Shown one piece after another: positions 53,283-62,386 of a stretch of DNA of 64,000 nt (positions are counted from its first letter, which is position 1; each line of letters begins with the position of its first letter). Source of the DNA: Deltaproteobacteria bacterium (GTDB lineage: Bacteria > Bdellovibrionota_C > UBA2361 > JAGFJO01); NCBI GenBank assembly GCA_024102635.1, contig JAGFJO010000111.1, positions 23,986 to 87,985 of the forward strand. Direction: 5' to 3'. The notes beneath the pieces are model-generated. The model had not been told where the DNA came from and made no database searches. It saw only the letters and a program-made list of their open reading frames with translations. The translations under genes were made by a program, and so were the position numbers.

Positions 53283-54599
53283 GTGGAGCAAGTGGATTCG
53301 CCTAGTCAGATCATAGAGAAGGTTGAGGAACAGGTCTCGAGGCTACAGCGCTTCTGGGCCTGGTTTGTCTCGGAGATTAAGTGGTGTGTGCGGGTTGTGC
53401 TGTCTTCTTGTGATCGCTTCTATTGGGACAACGGATTCTCCAAAGCCGCGTCGCTGGCCTATACCACTTTGTTATCGCTGGTCCCGGTCACCGCGCTGGG
53501 TTTCAGCATACTGGCATCTTTTGTCGCAAAGAACGAAACAGTTCCGGAACTGCGAAACTTTATAGCGAGAGTTTTCCGGCAGTTCGCTCCGAGTGTTGAA
53601 GCTGTCGACACCGTAATCGCATATCTAAATGATTTTAGCAGGACGATAGCCGGCCTTAACGAACTTGCCATCGTTTTTTTGGTGATTACGTCACTGTTGC
53701 TGTTGAACTCAATAGAATATGCGCTGAACGAAATCTGGCAGGTTTACGAGGCCCGCAGTTTGCCGCACCGCATCGCGCGTTTTTGCGCGATCCTTGTGAT
53801 TGCTCCCGTCCTTGCCGTTTCCGGATACTACACCAGCTTGCGTTTCAGATTTCAGCCGCTTTTTGACGACTACGGGGTCGTAACTACTTTGTACACCGTG
53901 TACGACTACCTGATGCCATTCCTGGTAGACTTCGTGGCATTTGTGTTTCTTTATTATCTGGTTCCGAAGGCGCCCGTGCGCTTCAGTTCGGCCGCCTTTG
54001 GGGCGTTTTTGGCTGCAATCCTTTTTGGCGTAGCAAAAGAGCTTTTTGCTATTTACGTTCTGCGCTTCTCCTCCCATGCAGCAATATATGGAACGCTGGC
54101 GACCATTCCTATCTTTCTTTTCTGGCTCTATTTGGCGTGGACAATCCTGCTTTTGGGAGCTGAGAGCTGTTACCAGGCTCAATATCTGCCCCGTTCGGGC
54201 AAAATATGGAAACGGTCAGTATTGAGCGTAGGAGACGGGACCATGCTGCTTGCAATGCAAGCCATGGTGATGGTCGCGCGAGCCTTTGAACGAGGCGAGA
54301 AGATGCCGGGAGAGCTCGAGATCGCCGAGCGATTGGGCTGCAGCTCGGTTCTACTCAAGCCGGCCATTGATCACTTGGAAAGGGCACGGATTATCATAAG
54401 AGGCGACAGCCGGGATATGCCGCTGACGCTTCTTCGCAGCCCGGAAAAGATTACCGTTAACGACATTCGCGAAGCATTATTCAAGCATAGCGATGCATCC
54501 ATGCATTTTCCTGAAGAGATGACCCGTGTCTTTCAATCGGTTAGGGCTGCCACTGATTCAGGCAAGCTAACTCTGGCAGAAATAATACAGGAGAGTTAG
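53283..54599 (+). CDS. YihY/UPF0761 membrane protein with C-terminal winged-helix-like domain
   Basis: An inner-membrane protein of the YihY family (the RBN name refers to an earlier, disputed RNase assignment). About six membrane segments lie between residues 50 and 300, with family patterns DNGFSKAASLAYTTLLSLVP near the start and YGTLATIPIFLFWLYLAW at the end. Residues 310-438 are soluble and resemble a winged helix (LEIAERLGCSSVLLKPAIDHLERARII). Function is not established. The start is GTG. The M16 pair follows 9 bp after its stop. Confidence 0.86.
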   Translation: MEQVDSPSQIIEKVEEQVSRLQRFWAWFVSEIKWCVRVVLSSCDRFYWDNGFSKAASLAYTTLLSLVPVTALGFSILASFVAKNETVPELRNFIARVFRQFAPSVEAVDTVIAYLNDFSRTIAGLNELAIVFLVITSLLLLNSIEYALNEIWQVYEARSLPHRIARFCAILVIAPVLAVSGYYTSLRFRFQPLFDDYGVVTTLYTVYDYLMPFLVDFVAFVFLYYLVPKAPVRFSSAAFGAFLAAILFGVAKELFAIYVLRFSSHAAIYGTLATIPIFLFWLYLAWTILLLGAESCYQAQYLPRSGKIWKRSVLSVGDGTMLLAMQAMVMVARAFERGEKMPGELEIAERLGCSSVLLKPAIDHLERARIIIRGDSRDMPLTLLRSPEKITVNDIREALFKHSDASMHFPEEMTRVFQSVRAATDSGKLTLAEIIQES

Positions 54600-54608
54600 T
54601 TTACTGTA

Positions 54609-55850
54609 ATGCAACACATCGACACCCTGGACAATGGACTGACAGTAGTAATCGAAGAGATGCCGCATGTTGAATCGGTGGCTTATGAACTCCAGATCCC
54701 GGGGGGAATCGTATGCGATCCTGAGGACAAGCTGGGTGGCTGCCTAGTCCTAGCTGAACTAACTAGCCGCGGCGCCGGCACTCTCTCCTCTCGTTCTCTA
54801 TCAGAAGCGTTCGAAGAGAATGGTATCCGCCACGGCGAAAGCTGCGGGTTTGACCGCTACCTTTATCGTGGCGCGTTGTTTGCCAAGAATTTGCCGCAAG
54901 CCTTGAGACTCGTCTCTCTTATGGTACAGCAGCCTGCACTGCCTCAGAGCGAGATTGAGAATATTCGTAGTGTCCTGCTTCAAGATCTCTCGGCGCTTAA
55001 TGATCATCCGGCGCGCAGAGCCTTTGTTGAGCTGAGCTCGAAGTACTACCCAGCGCCTTACTCGCGCTGCGGCATGGGCTCGACCGAGGGACTGATGGCG
55101 GTAGATTCCGAGTCTTTACGCGCTATGTGGAAGTATCAGTTTGCTCCTGAAGGGGCCGTGCTTTCACTTGCGGGTGCATTAAAACGCGACGATGTACTGA
55201 AAACTGTTGAAGCTAACTTCGCAGAGTGGCAAGGCAGGGCGGAAAAGTTGCCGCCTTTTGGAAAGATCAATCGGCCGGCAGCTCATCACATTGAGCATGA
55301 TTCCGCTCAGCTTCAGATAGTAATGGCTTTTCCATCAGCTAAGTTTACGGACCCTCACTACTATGCCACCAAACTGGCAGCCGGAATGCTGTCTGGAGGA
55401 ATGTTCGGCAGGCTTTTTATCGAAGTACGGGAGAAAAGGGGGTTGTGTTACAGCGTGTATGCACGCCACAGCGCGACGAATGATTACGGCACCATGCAAG
55501 CCTATGCTGGAACGACCCCGGAGCGCGCCCATGAAACACTGCAAGTAATGCTCGATGTATTTCACGCTTTGAAGGGGAGTGCGACCGAAGAGGAGTTAGC
55601 CCGGGCAAAGGCGAATCTCAAAGCATCGCTTGTTATCGGGGAGGAATCTTCTGCATCGCGCGCCGCCTCAAATGCCGGAGACTGGTGGCTGATGAAACGG
55701 GTACGTACATTGGACGAGATTTTAAGCAAAATCGACAGCATCTCCCGCGCAGAAGTTGATGCCGCATTGGAAGCGTTTCCGGCTAGAGGTATTACGCTGC
55801 TAACTCTGGGAAGCCGTGATCTAACCGAGGTGTACAACGACAATTTATGA
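54609..55850 (+). CDS. M16 peptidase-family subunit without the zinc motif
   Basis: A two-lobed M16 protein (413 residues), like the non-catalytic subunit of processing peptidases. The inverted HxxEH zinc motif is absent at its expected site near residue 45; the corresponding segment reads GGCLVLAEL. The C-terminal R/Y substrate-binding motif REKRGLCYS is intact. It probably forms a heterodimer with the next gene. It has no signal peptide, so its location is unclear. The stop overlaps the next start as ATGA. Confidence 0.88.
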   Translation: MQHIDTLDNGLTVVIEEMPHVESVAYELQIPGGIVCDPEDKLGGCLVLAELTSRGAGTLSSRSLSEAFEENGIRHGESCGFDRYLYRGALFAKNLPQALRLVSLMVQQPALPQSEIENIRSVLLQDLSALNDHPARRAFVELSSKYYPAPYSRCGMGSTEGLMAVDSESLRAMWKYQFAPEGAVLSLAGALKRDDVLKTVEANFAEWQGRAEKLPPFGKINRPAAHHIEHDSAQLQIVMAFPSAKFTDPHYYATKLAAGMLSGGMFGRLFIEVREKRGLCYSVYARHSATNDYGTMQAYAGTTPERAHETLQVMLDVFHALKGSATEEELARAKANLKASLVIGEESSASRAASNAGDWWLMKRVRTLDEILSKIDSISRAEVDAALEAFPARGITLLTLGSRDLTEVYNDNL

Positions 55851-57067
55851 GCAAAACGACCACATTAACCACGGTTCTGAGTAATGGCCTTACAATCATC
55901 GGCGAGGTGAGCACGATGCACAAAAGCGCAGGTTTGGGCTTTTTTGTGAGAACGGGTTCACGAGATGAGCACCCGGAGGAGTCTGGCATTTCACATTTTT
56001 TAGAGCACATGGTTTTCAAGGGAACCAAGCGCCGGTCGGCGCTCGACATAACCTACGAGTTGGGAAATATCGGCGCACAGGCCAACGCCTTCACTTCGGA
56101 AGAGAGTACAGTTTACTACTCAGCTATCATTCCGGAGTACTTCGAGACTCTGCAAGATCTCCTAAGCGACATGATGCGTCCGGCGTTGGTGCAAGAGGAA
56201 TTCGACACAGAGAAAAACGTAATTCTCGAAGAAATTGCACTCTACCAAGACCGTCCCAACTTCTACCTGTACGAAAATGCCAGCCGTGAGTTTTTCGCGG
56301 GACATCCAGCTGGAAACTCGGTACTGGGGAGCACCGAATCGGTATCCGCCATTACAAGCGAGCAGATGCGAGGCTACCTGCAGCGCCGCTATACTACTTC
56401 GAATATGGTTCTGGTAGCGGCAGGCAACTTCAATTGGGATCGGTTCGTAAGCGATGCACAGAGGTATACAGACGACTGGCGATCTGATGAGGTCGACCGC
56501 ACACTTCCGCAATTTAGTTCTGAGATTATTAGTCGCGAGTATAAGAGAAAAGGGCTCAATCAATCTCACCTGTTGCTGCTGGGCCCCGGGTGCAGCGCAC
56601 AATCGCAAGACAGGTATGCCTTGGGTCTCTTGGCGGTGATTCTGGGAGACAGCAGTGGGTCCAAATTTTACTGGGAACTGATCGATAAAGGCATAGCAGA
56701 GGCCGCTTCAGCCGACAGCGAAGAGAGGGATGAGTGCGGATGCTTCGCGGCTTACGCCAGCATGCAGCCGTCGCAAATAGATAAGGTCGCGACCACTCTG
56801 AGGGAGCTGGTAAAAAGGGGAGCTGAGTTCTCCGCTGATGACCTCGAAAGGGCAAAGACGAAAGTTATTTCTCGCTTGGCGTTGGGCTCAGAACTTCCCA
56901 TGGGACGGCTTATGTCACTAGGTATGGAGTGGAACTACCGCAAACGTCTGCACAGCGTTAAAGAGGAGATATCGGTTATACAGTCTCTTACCGCAGGAGA
57001 TCTCGAGCGGGCTTTTGAGAAATATCGCATTTGGGAGCTCTCGGAGTTTCGTCTCATGCCGGAATAA
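55847..57067 (+). CDS. M16 zinc peptidase, catalytic subunit
   Basis: A two-lobed insulinase-type peptidase (406 residues). The inverted zinc motif HFLEH gives His50, Glu53 and His54, and the distal glutamate is in VILEEI (129-130). The R/Y motif found in its upstream partner is not evident here (GSKFYWELIDKG region). The two genes therefore complement each other, as in the heterodimeric M16B peptidases. The start overlaps the upstream stop. A terminator hairpin lies 38 bases beyond the stop. Confidence 0.91.
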   Translation: MSKTTTLTTVLSNGLTIIGEVSTMHKSAGLGFFVRTGSRDEHPEESGISHFLEHMVFKGTKRRSALDITYELGNIGAQANAFTSEESTVYYSAIIPEYFETLQDLLSDMMRPALVQEEFDTEKNVILEEIALYQDRPNFYLYENASREFFAGHPAGNSVLGSTESVSAITSEQMRGYLQRRYTTSNMVLVAAGNFNWDRFVSDAQRYTDDWRSDEVDRTLPQFSSEIISREYKRKGLNQSHLLLLGPGCSAQSQDRYALGLLAVILGDSSGSKFYWELIDKGIAEAASADSEERDECGCFAAYASMQPSQIDKVATTLRELVKRGAEFSADDLERAKTKVISRLALGSELPMGRLMSLGMEWNYRKRLHSVKEEISVIQSLTAGDLERAFEKYRIWELSEFRLMPE

Positions 57068-57104
57068 AATCCTACCGCAGCAGAATTTCTGCCTGGCAAA
57101 AATA

Positions 57105-57125
57105 TAGCGGCCGCTGGGGCCGCTA
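57105..57125 (-). terminator. terminator for the acidic-protein gene
   Basis: TAGCGGCC (57105-57112) pairs with GGCCGCTA (57118-57125) around a five-base loop. Read on the minus strand, it is followed by TATTTTT, giving a good U-tract for the gene ending at 57164. It may also end the M16 transcript less efficiently. Confidence 0.62.
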
Positions 57126-57163
57126 GAATCGAGAGATTTCGAACAAGTAAAATTTAAAGAAGA

Positions 57164-57640
57164 CTAATCATCTTCATCTTCTTCGTAGTCATCTTCATCG
57201 TCATCATCGTCTTCATCATAATCGAGATCGTCGTCGTCTTCGTCTAGATCATACTCGTCTTCATCATCGAGATCGACATCATCAACTTCCTCCTCAGCCT
57301 CATAGCCGGTATCAGCTTCTTCCTCGTGGTTGAATACGGTAGGGTCGATCTCTTCCAACGCCTCGGTAAGCGCCGTCAGGACATTCGCCACCTCCTCCGG
57401 GTCAAAGTCATCACTTTCAATCACGGATTCAAGAGCGGCCTTTATCTCGGTAACCAGGGCAGCCTCTACCTCGGGACTGCTCTCTTCATCGCTCTCATCA
57501 TCATCATCATCATCATCATCATTCTCGTAAGTGTCACCAACTGTACCATACTCTTGCCGCAAAAATTCCTGCAGCTCGTTGTAACCCTCGAGGAGCTGAG
57601 ATAATGCATCAACTATCTTTTCAGTGGCTTTCGTAGTCAT
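57164..57640 (-). CDS. hyperacidic low-complexity protein
   Basis: A 158-residue protein with an N-terminal helix (about 5-32), an Asp-rich run, a second helical segment (about 55-95) and a C-terminal 60 residues almost entirely Asp, Glu and Tyr. It is reminiscent of DNA-mimic, chaperone or calcium-buffering acidic proteins, but no family was recognised. An eight-codon GAT microsatellite encodes one Asp run. A good U-tract terminator follows on the same strand. Confidence 0.74.
   Translation of the reverse strand: MTTKATEKIVDALSQLLEGYNELQEFLRQEYGTVGDTYENDDDDDDDDESDEESSPEVEAALVTEIKAALESVIESDDFDPEEVANVLTALTEALEEIDPTVFNHEEEADTGYEAEEEVDDVDLDDEDEYDLDEDDDDLDYDEDDDDDEDDYEEDEDD
57497..57520 (-). repeat. 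(GAT)8 trinucleotide microsatellite
   Basis: Eight perfect GAT codons in a row within the acidic-protein gene. Gain or loss of units would change the number of Asp residues without breaking the frame. Confidence 0.92.
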
Positions 57641-58098
57641 AGAGTGAGCACCTCAAACTTCCAATTGCAAAACTTCATTCAGTATTGTGCTGTGGTATAA
57701 ACGCCGTCGATCCGGCATCAAGAGAAATCCTAGCTTATGAGATTCCCGATAATTTGTAAAATTTTTAATCGAGCCGGCAATGTTCCTACAAGGCAAGGCA
57801 CAAAATCGATGCTAGTATTGGCATTCGGTTTATGCTTAAATTTGCCTGATCTTGGGAGCTCGCTGTACCACCGAACCTTGTCTCGTTTATTTGCAGTCTC
57901 TTGACATGCAATATCTTAGAATTCGTTCGTTATGACATCCGGCTTCTACGTCTTCAGAATCACAAACAATGAAGCATTGCGAGAATGCCGTAGCGCTCAT
58001 GACTTCCGAGATGAAGTACTCTCGAATCTTGCTAGCATCCGTTTAAGCCTGAGAATGATCGAGTTCAATCTTTGCTGTAAAAGCTTAATATTTAGGAG
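57641..58098. other. 458 bp intergenic region
   Basis: This lies between divergently transcribed genes, so it should carry two promoters. A TTGACA occurs at 57901-57906 without a matching -10 element. A 56-codon open frame (57932-58102) overlaps the next start as ATGA but has no ribosome binding site or recognisable features, so it was not called. Nothing else could be supported. Confidence 0.4.
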
Positions 58099-58767
58099 AT
58101 GAAAAAATTGAGGATTTATCTCAGAGTTGCCGCCGTCGCTTGCTGCACCGTTGTCAGCCTCGGATGCCGGGGCTACTCAATAACCGGCGGCCCCGGGAGA
58201 ACTTCTCCTCCGAGCTTGCAAACAGGCGCAGCCGATGCCGCTGCTCTTGTTTCCATCAATTCACTCTATATTCCGAAAGTTTTGGTTGAGGATCGCGTCA
58301 GATTGCTGACTGATCCTAAAGTTGACTTCGATCATGAGCTTGCAGAGGCGCTGCACCAAGAGCTGGACTTAAAGTTATTACAATATGAAGAGGGTGCTCC
58401 TAGTAGCTCTAGCAAGAGCGATCTGATTGCATATGCCGGCAGACGGGGCGCAGACGGTATACTACTTACACGCATCCACAACTTCATAGAACGCGACGGT
58501 ACCAGGCTTGCATCTGATCAGCCGGCTTCAGTCGATTTTTCGATGAGCGTCCACCGCGTTTCTGACGGCGCAAAGATCTGGGATTCTTCGTTTCATTTCA
58601 AGGATCAAGCGCTTTCGGAGAACCTTTTCAAGATCGATAAACGTTTTTCTGGAGACAGAGAGGGTGGCTGGAAAAGTGCAAGGGAGCTTCTTATCGCCGG
58701 ATACCGCTCGGCGCTTTCCGATTTTGCTCGCCGACGCTTCGCACAATACTCGGCGCATCCGCGCTGA
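58099..58767 (+). CDS. lipoprotein of unknown function
   Basis: A 222-residue protein with a signal peptide and lipobox SLGC at about residue 23, so a likely outer-membrane lipoprotein. The mature part has alternating strands and helices, with LIAYAGRRGADGILLTRIHNF in the middle, which resembles periplasmic lipoproteins of the LptE/YajG style of fold only loosely. AGGAG abuts the ATG with no spacing, while a TTG three codons later (58108) has a nine-base spacing, so the true start may be there. No function is known. Confidence 0.72.
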   Translation: MKKLRIYLRVAAVACCTVVSLGCRGYSITGGPGRTSPPSLQTGAADAAALVSINSLYIPKVLVEDRVRLLTDPKVDFDHELAEALHQELDLKLLQYEEGAPSSSSKSDLIAYAGRRGADGILLTRIHNFIERDGTRLASDQPASVDFSMSVHRVSDGAKIWDSSFHFKDQALSENLFKIDKRFSGDREGGWKSARELLIAGYRSALSDFARRRFAQYSAHPR

Positions 58768-58937
58768 GGCACTATAAATCGCGTAATCGCCCACCCGCAT
58801 CCTAATTATTACCATTTTCGTGTGGCCGCCCATTAGCTACTATTGAGGTACGGCGGTTGACTGGACCTTTTCCGGGCTGTTGCCCCTAATGTTGTTTACT
58901 TATAGTTGTTATCGATGGGGCCCTAAGGGTTTTTACG

Positions 58938-61553
58938 ATGTCTACAGTTAAAAGAAGAAGTACTGAAAGAAAGCGCTCCAGCCGAAAGAGTGTTCCGCAA
59001 GTGGCATCTCTTGGACCCCAAGGGTGGGGGGATGAGTTTCTATCCCTGGTCTCTTTTGCGGCCGCTTTTTTTCTGTTGGCTTCACTAGCATCTCAGATAT
59101 CGGCCAGCGCGACCTTACCCCTATTTGACGGCAGTCTTGATTCGTCCCTGCATCAGCAGAATGTTATGGGGCCTGTCGGCCGGTTTATCTCTACTCTTCT
59201 ATTGGGATCTCTGGGCTGGTGTGCATTCGTGCCGGTGCTCTGGCTTTTATGGCTAGGAAGCTATTTTTGGACATTCGATCGGCGAGAAGATACGCTTGAA
59301 GTACGGTCGCGCTTTTTCTGGACACTTGGATTGGGCGCTTCTCTGGTATTTTCGGCCGGGATTGCCGCAATATTTTGGGGGCGGGCCGGGGGTGGAAGTT
59401 TAGGAGAGCTGCTCGCTTCACCGCTTCTCCGCCTATTCAATGTGTGGGGCGCAGGCCTCTTTCTGATGGTCGGGCTACTCCTTTCTCTTGCAGTCGTTAC
59501 CCGGCAGAAAGCAGCGTCCATCCTAGCGGGATTGATGTACCTATTGCGCGACCTGGCGGCATTCTTTCTTTTAAGCCTGCCTGCCTTCATCGTGCGCATA
59601 GTAGAGATTGCGTTAGTGGCACTTTGGAACCTTGCCCGCATAGCACTCCGCGCTGCCTCCTCTCTACTTGGCCGATTACGCGGAGCGGGCAGCCAGGTAG
59701 ACGAAAGACCATTGCCATCGCCACGTGTCCGCAAAAACTCCTTCCAAGTTTTTGCCGAAGAGAGAGATAAGGGTCAGAAGGAGCAAAGCAACGACGCATC
59801 CGATTCGGATAAGCCCCCCGCAGAGACAAATACTCATATAGTCGTTTCAAGACGAAAATCGGACTTTCAGCTCACAGGAAAGGGGACTGTACGGAGATCG
59901 AAACGTGATGAGGTCAAGGAGGACGACATTCCGTCACAGCCGTCCTTTGCCGACTACGCGCCTCCCTCTGTCAAACTACTTAAGAAGGGCGACGTCAATG
60001 TTTTAAGCGAGAATGATGAAGAGCTGATTCAAACTTCGCGTCAAATAGAAGCGAAACTTCGAGACTTCAGTATCCAGGGACGAGTGACTCAGGTGCACCC
60101 GGGGCCGGTTATTACGCTGTACGAATTTGAGCCTGCGGCTGGAGTCAAAGTGGGAAGGATTAGCGCGCTGCAAGATGATTTGGCGATGAGCCTTAGAGCG
60201 CTGTCGATTCGAATCATTGCCCCGATTCCAAAACGCGGAACAGTAGGAATCGAGGTCCCCAATAAACATCGAGAGATTGTACGCTTGCGTGATGTATTGG
60301 AGAGTGAGTCTTTCGTGAACGCCGACTCCATTTTGAGCGTTCCGATCGGAAAGGATACATATGGAGAGTCGGTCGTAGTCGACATTGCGCAGATGCCGCA
60401 CCTTCTGATGGCCGGTGCGACCGGAACGGGTAAATCCGTATGCATTAACACGATTTTGCTCAGTCTTCTTTACCGGGCTACCCCGGCGGAACTCGGCTTG
60501 ATACTTATCGACCCTAAAATTCTGGAGTTGAGCGTGTATGAGGGCATTCCCCACCTACGTGTTCCGGTGGTAACCAATGCCCGCCAGGCCAAAGCAGTGC
60601 TCGATTGGGCGGTTAAAGAGATGGAACGCCGGTACCGCTTAATGCAGAAATACGGAGTGCGAAATATTGATGGATACAACCGGGTTGTGCGAGGGGACAA
60701 AGACCCTGAACACTCCGAGGCAGCTGCCCCCGAATCTGCAGAGCCGGCGGCACTCTCGATAGAAAATCAGGAAGAGGAAGTTCTATTGGGAGCCGAACAA
60801 GACACAGGCCGCGATCAGCCGGAGGATCAGGCAGTGCAGAGCACTCTCCAGTTCGCTCAAAAGCTCGAGCCGCTGCCTAAGATAGTCATCGTGATCGACG
60901 AGCTCGCCGATCTAATGCTGACCGTCGGCCGCGAGATTGAGGAGTTAATAACTCGCCTTGCCCAAAAGGCGCGAGCAGCCGGTATCCATCTTATAGTCGC
61001 GACTCAGCGTCCTTCGGTCGATGTAATTACCGGCCTAATCAAAGCTAATTTTCCTGCACGCCTTTCGTTCCGGGTTACCAGCCGCATCGACTCAAGAACA
61101 ATTCTTGATGCCATGGGCGCAGACAAACTTCTCGGACGGGGAGATATGCTTTTCATGTCACCAGGGAGCGTTCATCTTAAGCGTATTCACGGCGCCTATG
61201 TAGCCGACGACGAGGTGAAGCGTGTAGTGGAATCTCTTAAAGCAAGTTCAGCTCCTGAGTACGATCAGAGGATTATGGATCTTTGCGAGCAAGCGCTGAA
61301 TGAGGAGCGCGCAGCGTCGTCGGAAAACGGCGAAGGGGAAGATCACTACGATTCGATGTATGACAAGGCGGTTGAACTGGTTATCCAAAAGGGCCAGGCG
61401 TCAACCTCTATGCTACAGCGGGCTTTTAGAATCGGATATAACCGCGCTGCTAGAATTATTGATATGATGGAACGCGAAGGGATTATAGGTCCGATGGATG
61501 GCGTCAAGCCAAGAGACGTTTTAGTGCAAAATCCGGAAGCAGATCAGGGATAG
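58938..61553 (+). CDS. ftsK: DNA translocase FtsK
   Basis: Pumps chromosomal DNA through the division septum. Four to five membrane segments occupy residues 30-230, then a linker of about 100 residues. The motor domain has Walker A GATGTGKS with preceding MPHLLMA, LIDPKILELSVYEGIPHL, Walker B IVIVIDELADLM and QRPSVDVITGLIKANFP. The C-terminal gamma winged helix (about 805-865, QASTSMLQRAFRIGYNRAARIID) normally reads orienting sequences and activates XerD. An acidic insertion of about 45 residues splits the motor domain near 590-640. lolA follows after about 100 bp. Confidence 0.95.
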   Translation: MSTVKRRSTERKRSSRKSVPQVASLGPQGWGDEFLSLVSFAAAFFLLASLASQISASATLPLFDGSLDSSLHQQNVMGPVGRFISTLLLGSLGWCAFVPVLWLLWLGSYFWTFDRREDTLEVRSRFFWTLGLGASLVFSAGIAAIFWGRAGGGSLGELLASPLLRLFNVWGAGLFLMVGLLLSLAVVTRQKAASILAGLMYLLRDLAAFFLLSLPAFIVRIVEIALVALWNLARIALRAASSLLGRLRGAGSQVDERPLPSPRVRKNSFQVFAEERDKGQKEQSNDASDSDKPPAETNTHIVVSRRKSDFQLTGKGTVRRSKRDEVKEDDIPSQPSFADYAPPSVKLLKKGDVNVLSENDEELIQTSRQIEAKLRDFSIQGRVTQVHPGPVITLYEFEPAAGVKVGRISALQDDLAMSLRALSIRIIAPIPKRGTVGIEVPNKHREIVRLRDVLESESFVNADSILSVPIGKDTYGESVVVDIAQMPHLLMAGATGTGKSVCINTILLSLLYRATPAELGLILIDPKILELSVYEGIPHLRVPVVTNARQAKAVLDWAVKEMERRYRLMQKYGVRNIDGYNRVVRGDKDPEHSEAAAPESAEPAALSIENQEEEVLLGAEQDTGRDQPEDQAVQSTLQFAQKLEPLPKIVIVIDELADLMLTVGREIEELITRLAQKARAAGIHLIVATQRPSVDVITGLIKANFPARLSFRVTSRIDSRTILDAMGADKLLGRGDMLFMSPGSVHLKRIHGAYVADDEVKRVVESLKASSAPEYDQRIMDLCEQALNEERAASSENGEGEDHYDSMYDKAVELVIQKGQASTSMLQRAFRIGYNRAARIIDMMEREGIIGPMDGVKPRDVLVQNPEADQG

Positions 61554-61654
61554 AGGCTCGGTTTGCCTATCCAAAGTTATCGCGCTATTCTTGCATCTGC
61601 AGCTCTTCTTATTTTTTTAGAGTTTATATACGGCCCCTAAGGAAAGGACGCTCC

Positions 61655-62386
61655 ATGCGCCGGCTCGGAAATATTGCAATTTTATTGCTGACATCGGTCC
61701 TTATATCGACCTTTTCGGTTTCTAATGCTGACGCCGAGATGGCTCAGTTGCAGTGCAGATCTAATGGAACTCTTTCTTCCTCTCGAGGAAGAAAGGTATT
61801 AGCAGACACTCAAGAGAACTACCGAAAGATTGAGTCTTTACATGCGCACTTTTTACAGCACTCCTATCTCTCTTCTCTTGAAATTTCAGAGCAGAGCGCA
61901 GGACTAATGTGGTTCACCAAGCCCGGGCTGATGAAATGGCACTATAGTGAACCTCAGGAACAAGATTTCGTTATCAAGGATAACACCTATTGGTTGTACC
62001 AGGTACAGGACAAACAGGTCGTGATCGATGAATTTTCTCAGATATTGATATCCGATCTACCGATCGCCTTCATCATGGGATTGGGCGACTTGGTAAAAGA
62101 CTTCTCGCTTGTAAGCGCCTGTGAGGCGCAGGATGGGAGCTCTTATGTTTTAGAGCTTGCGCCGAAACAAGAACAGGGCGGCAAGAATGAGCTAAAGAAG
62201 TTTCTGTTAAGCGTTGACAAGAGATCACTCATCCCTATCGGCTCTCAGGTCACCGATATGGCCGGAAACGTCACCCGCATGGTATTTAGCTCCATCGAAA
62301 CGGACAAGGTCATCTCACCGGAAGTTTATTCCACAAAATTCCCCGAGGGAATTGATATAAATGACCGTAGAACGGGGAGAGGATAA
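61655..62386 (+). CDS. lolA: outer-membrane lipoprotein carrier LolA
   Basis: A periplasmic chaperone that shuttles lipoproteins from LolCDE to LolB. A signal peptide (cleavage near ADA-E at residue 28) precedes the LolA half-barrel: QENYRKIESLHAHFLQHSYLSS, QSAGLMWFTKPGLMKWHYSEP, DNTYWLYQVQDKQVVID and a C-terminal GNVTRMVFSSIE. Length 243 is typical. AAGGA lies about seven bases ahead of the ATG. rimO overlaps or abuts its 3' end. It supports the window's many lipoprotein genes as true outer-membrane proteins. Confidence 0.9.
   Translation: MRRLGNIAILLLTSVLISTFSVSNADAEMAQLQCRSNGTLSSSRGRKVLADTQENYRKIESLHAHFLQHSYLSSLEISEQSAGLMWFTKPGLMKWHYSEPQEQDFVIKDNTYWLYQVQDKQVVIDEFSQILISDLPIAFIMGLGDLVKDFSLVSACEAQDGSSYVLELAPKQEQGGKNELKKFLLSVDKRSLIPIGSQVTDMAGNVTRMVFSSIETDKVISPEVYSTKFPEGIDINDRRTGRG

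Noticed and set aside
57326..57604. Open frames antisense to the acidic protein gene
   Set aside because: Isoleucine and serine runs are the mirror of the Asp codon repeats, so these are shadows of low-complexity DNA.
57901..57923. A perfect TTGACA box
   Set aside because: No -10-like hexamer at 16-18 base spacing, so not called as a promoter.
57932..58102. A 56-codon open frame overlapping the next start as ATGA
   Set aside because: No ribosome binding site, no recognisable features and ordinary composition. Chance is as likely.
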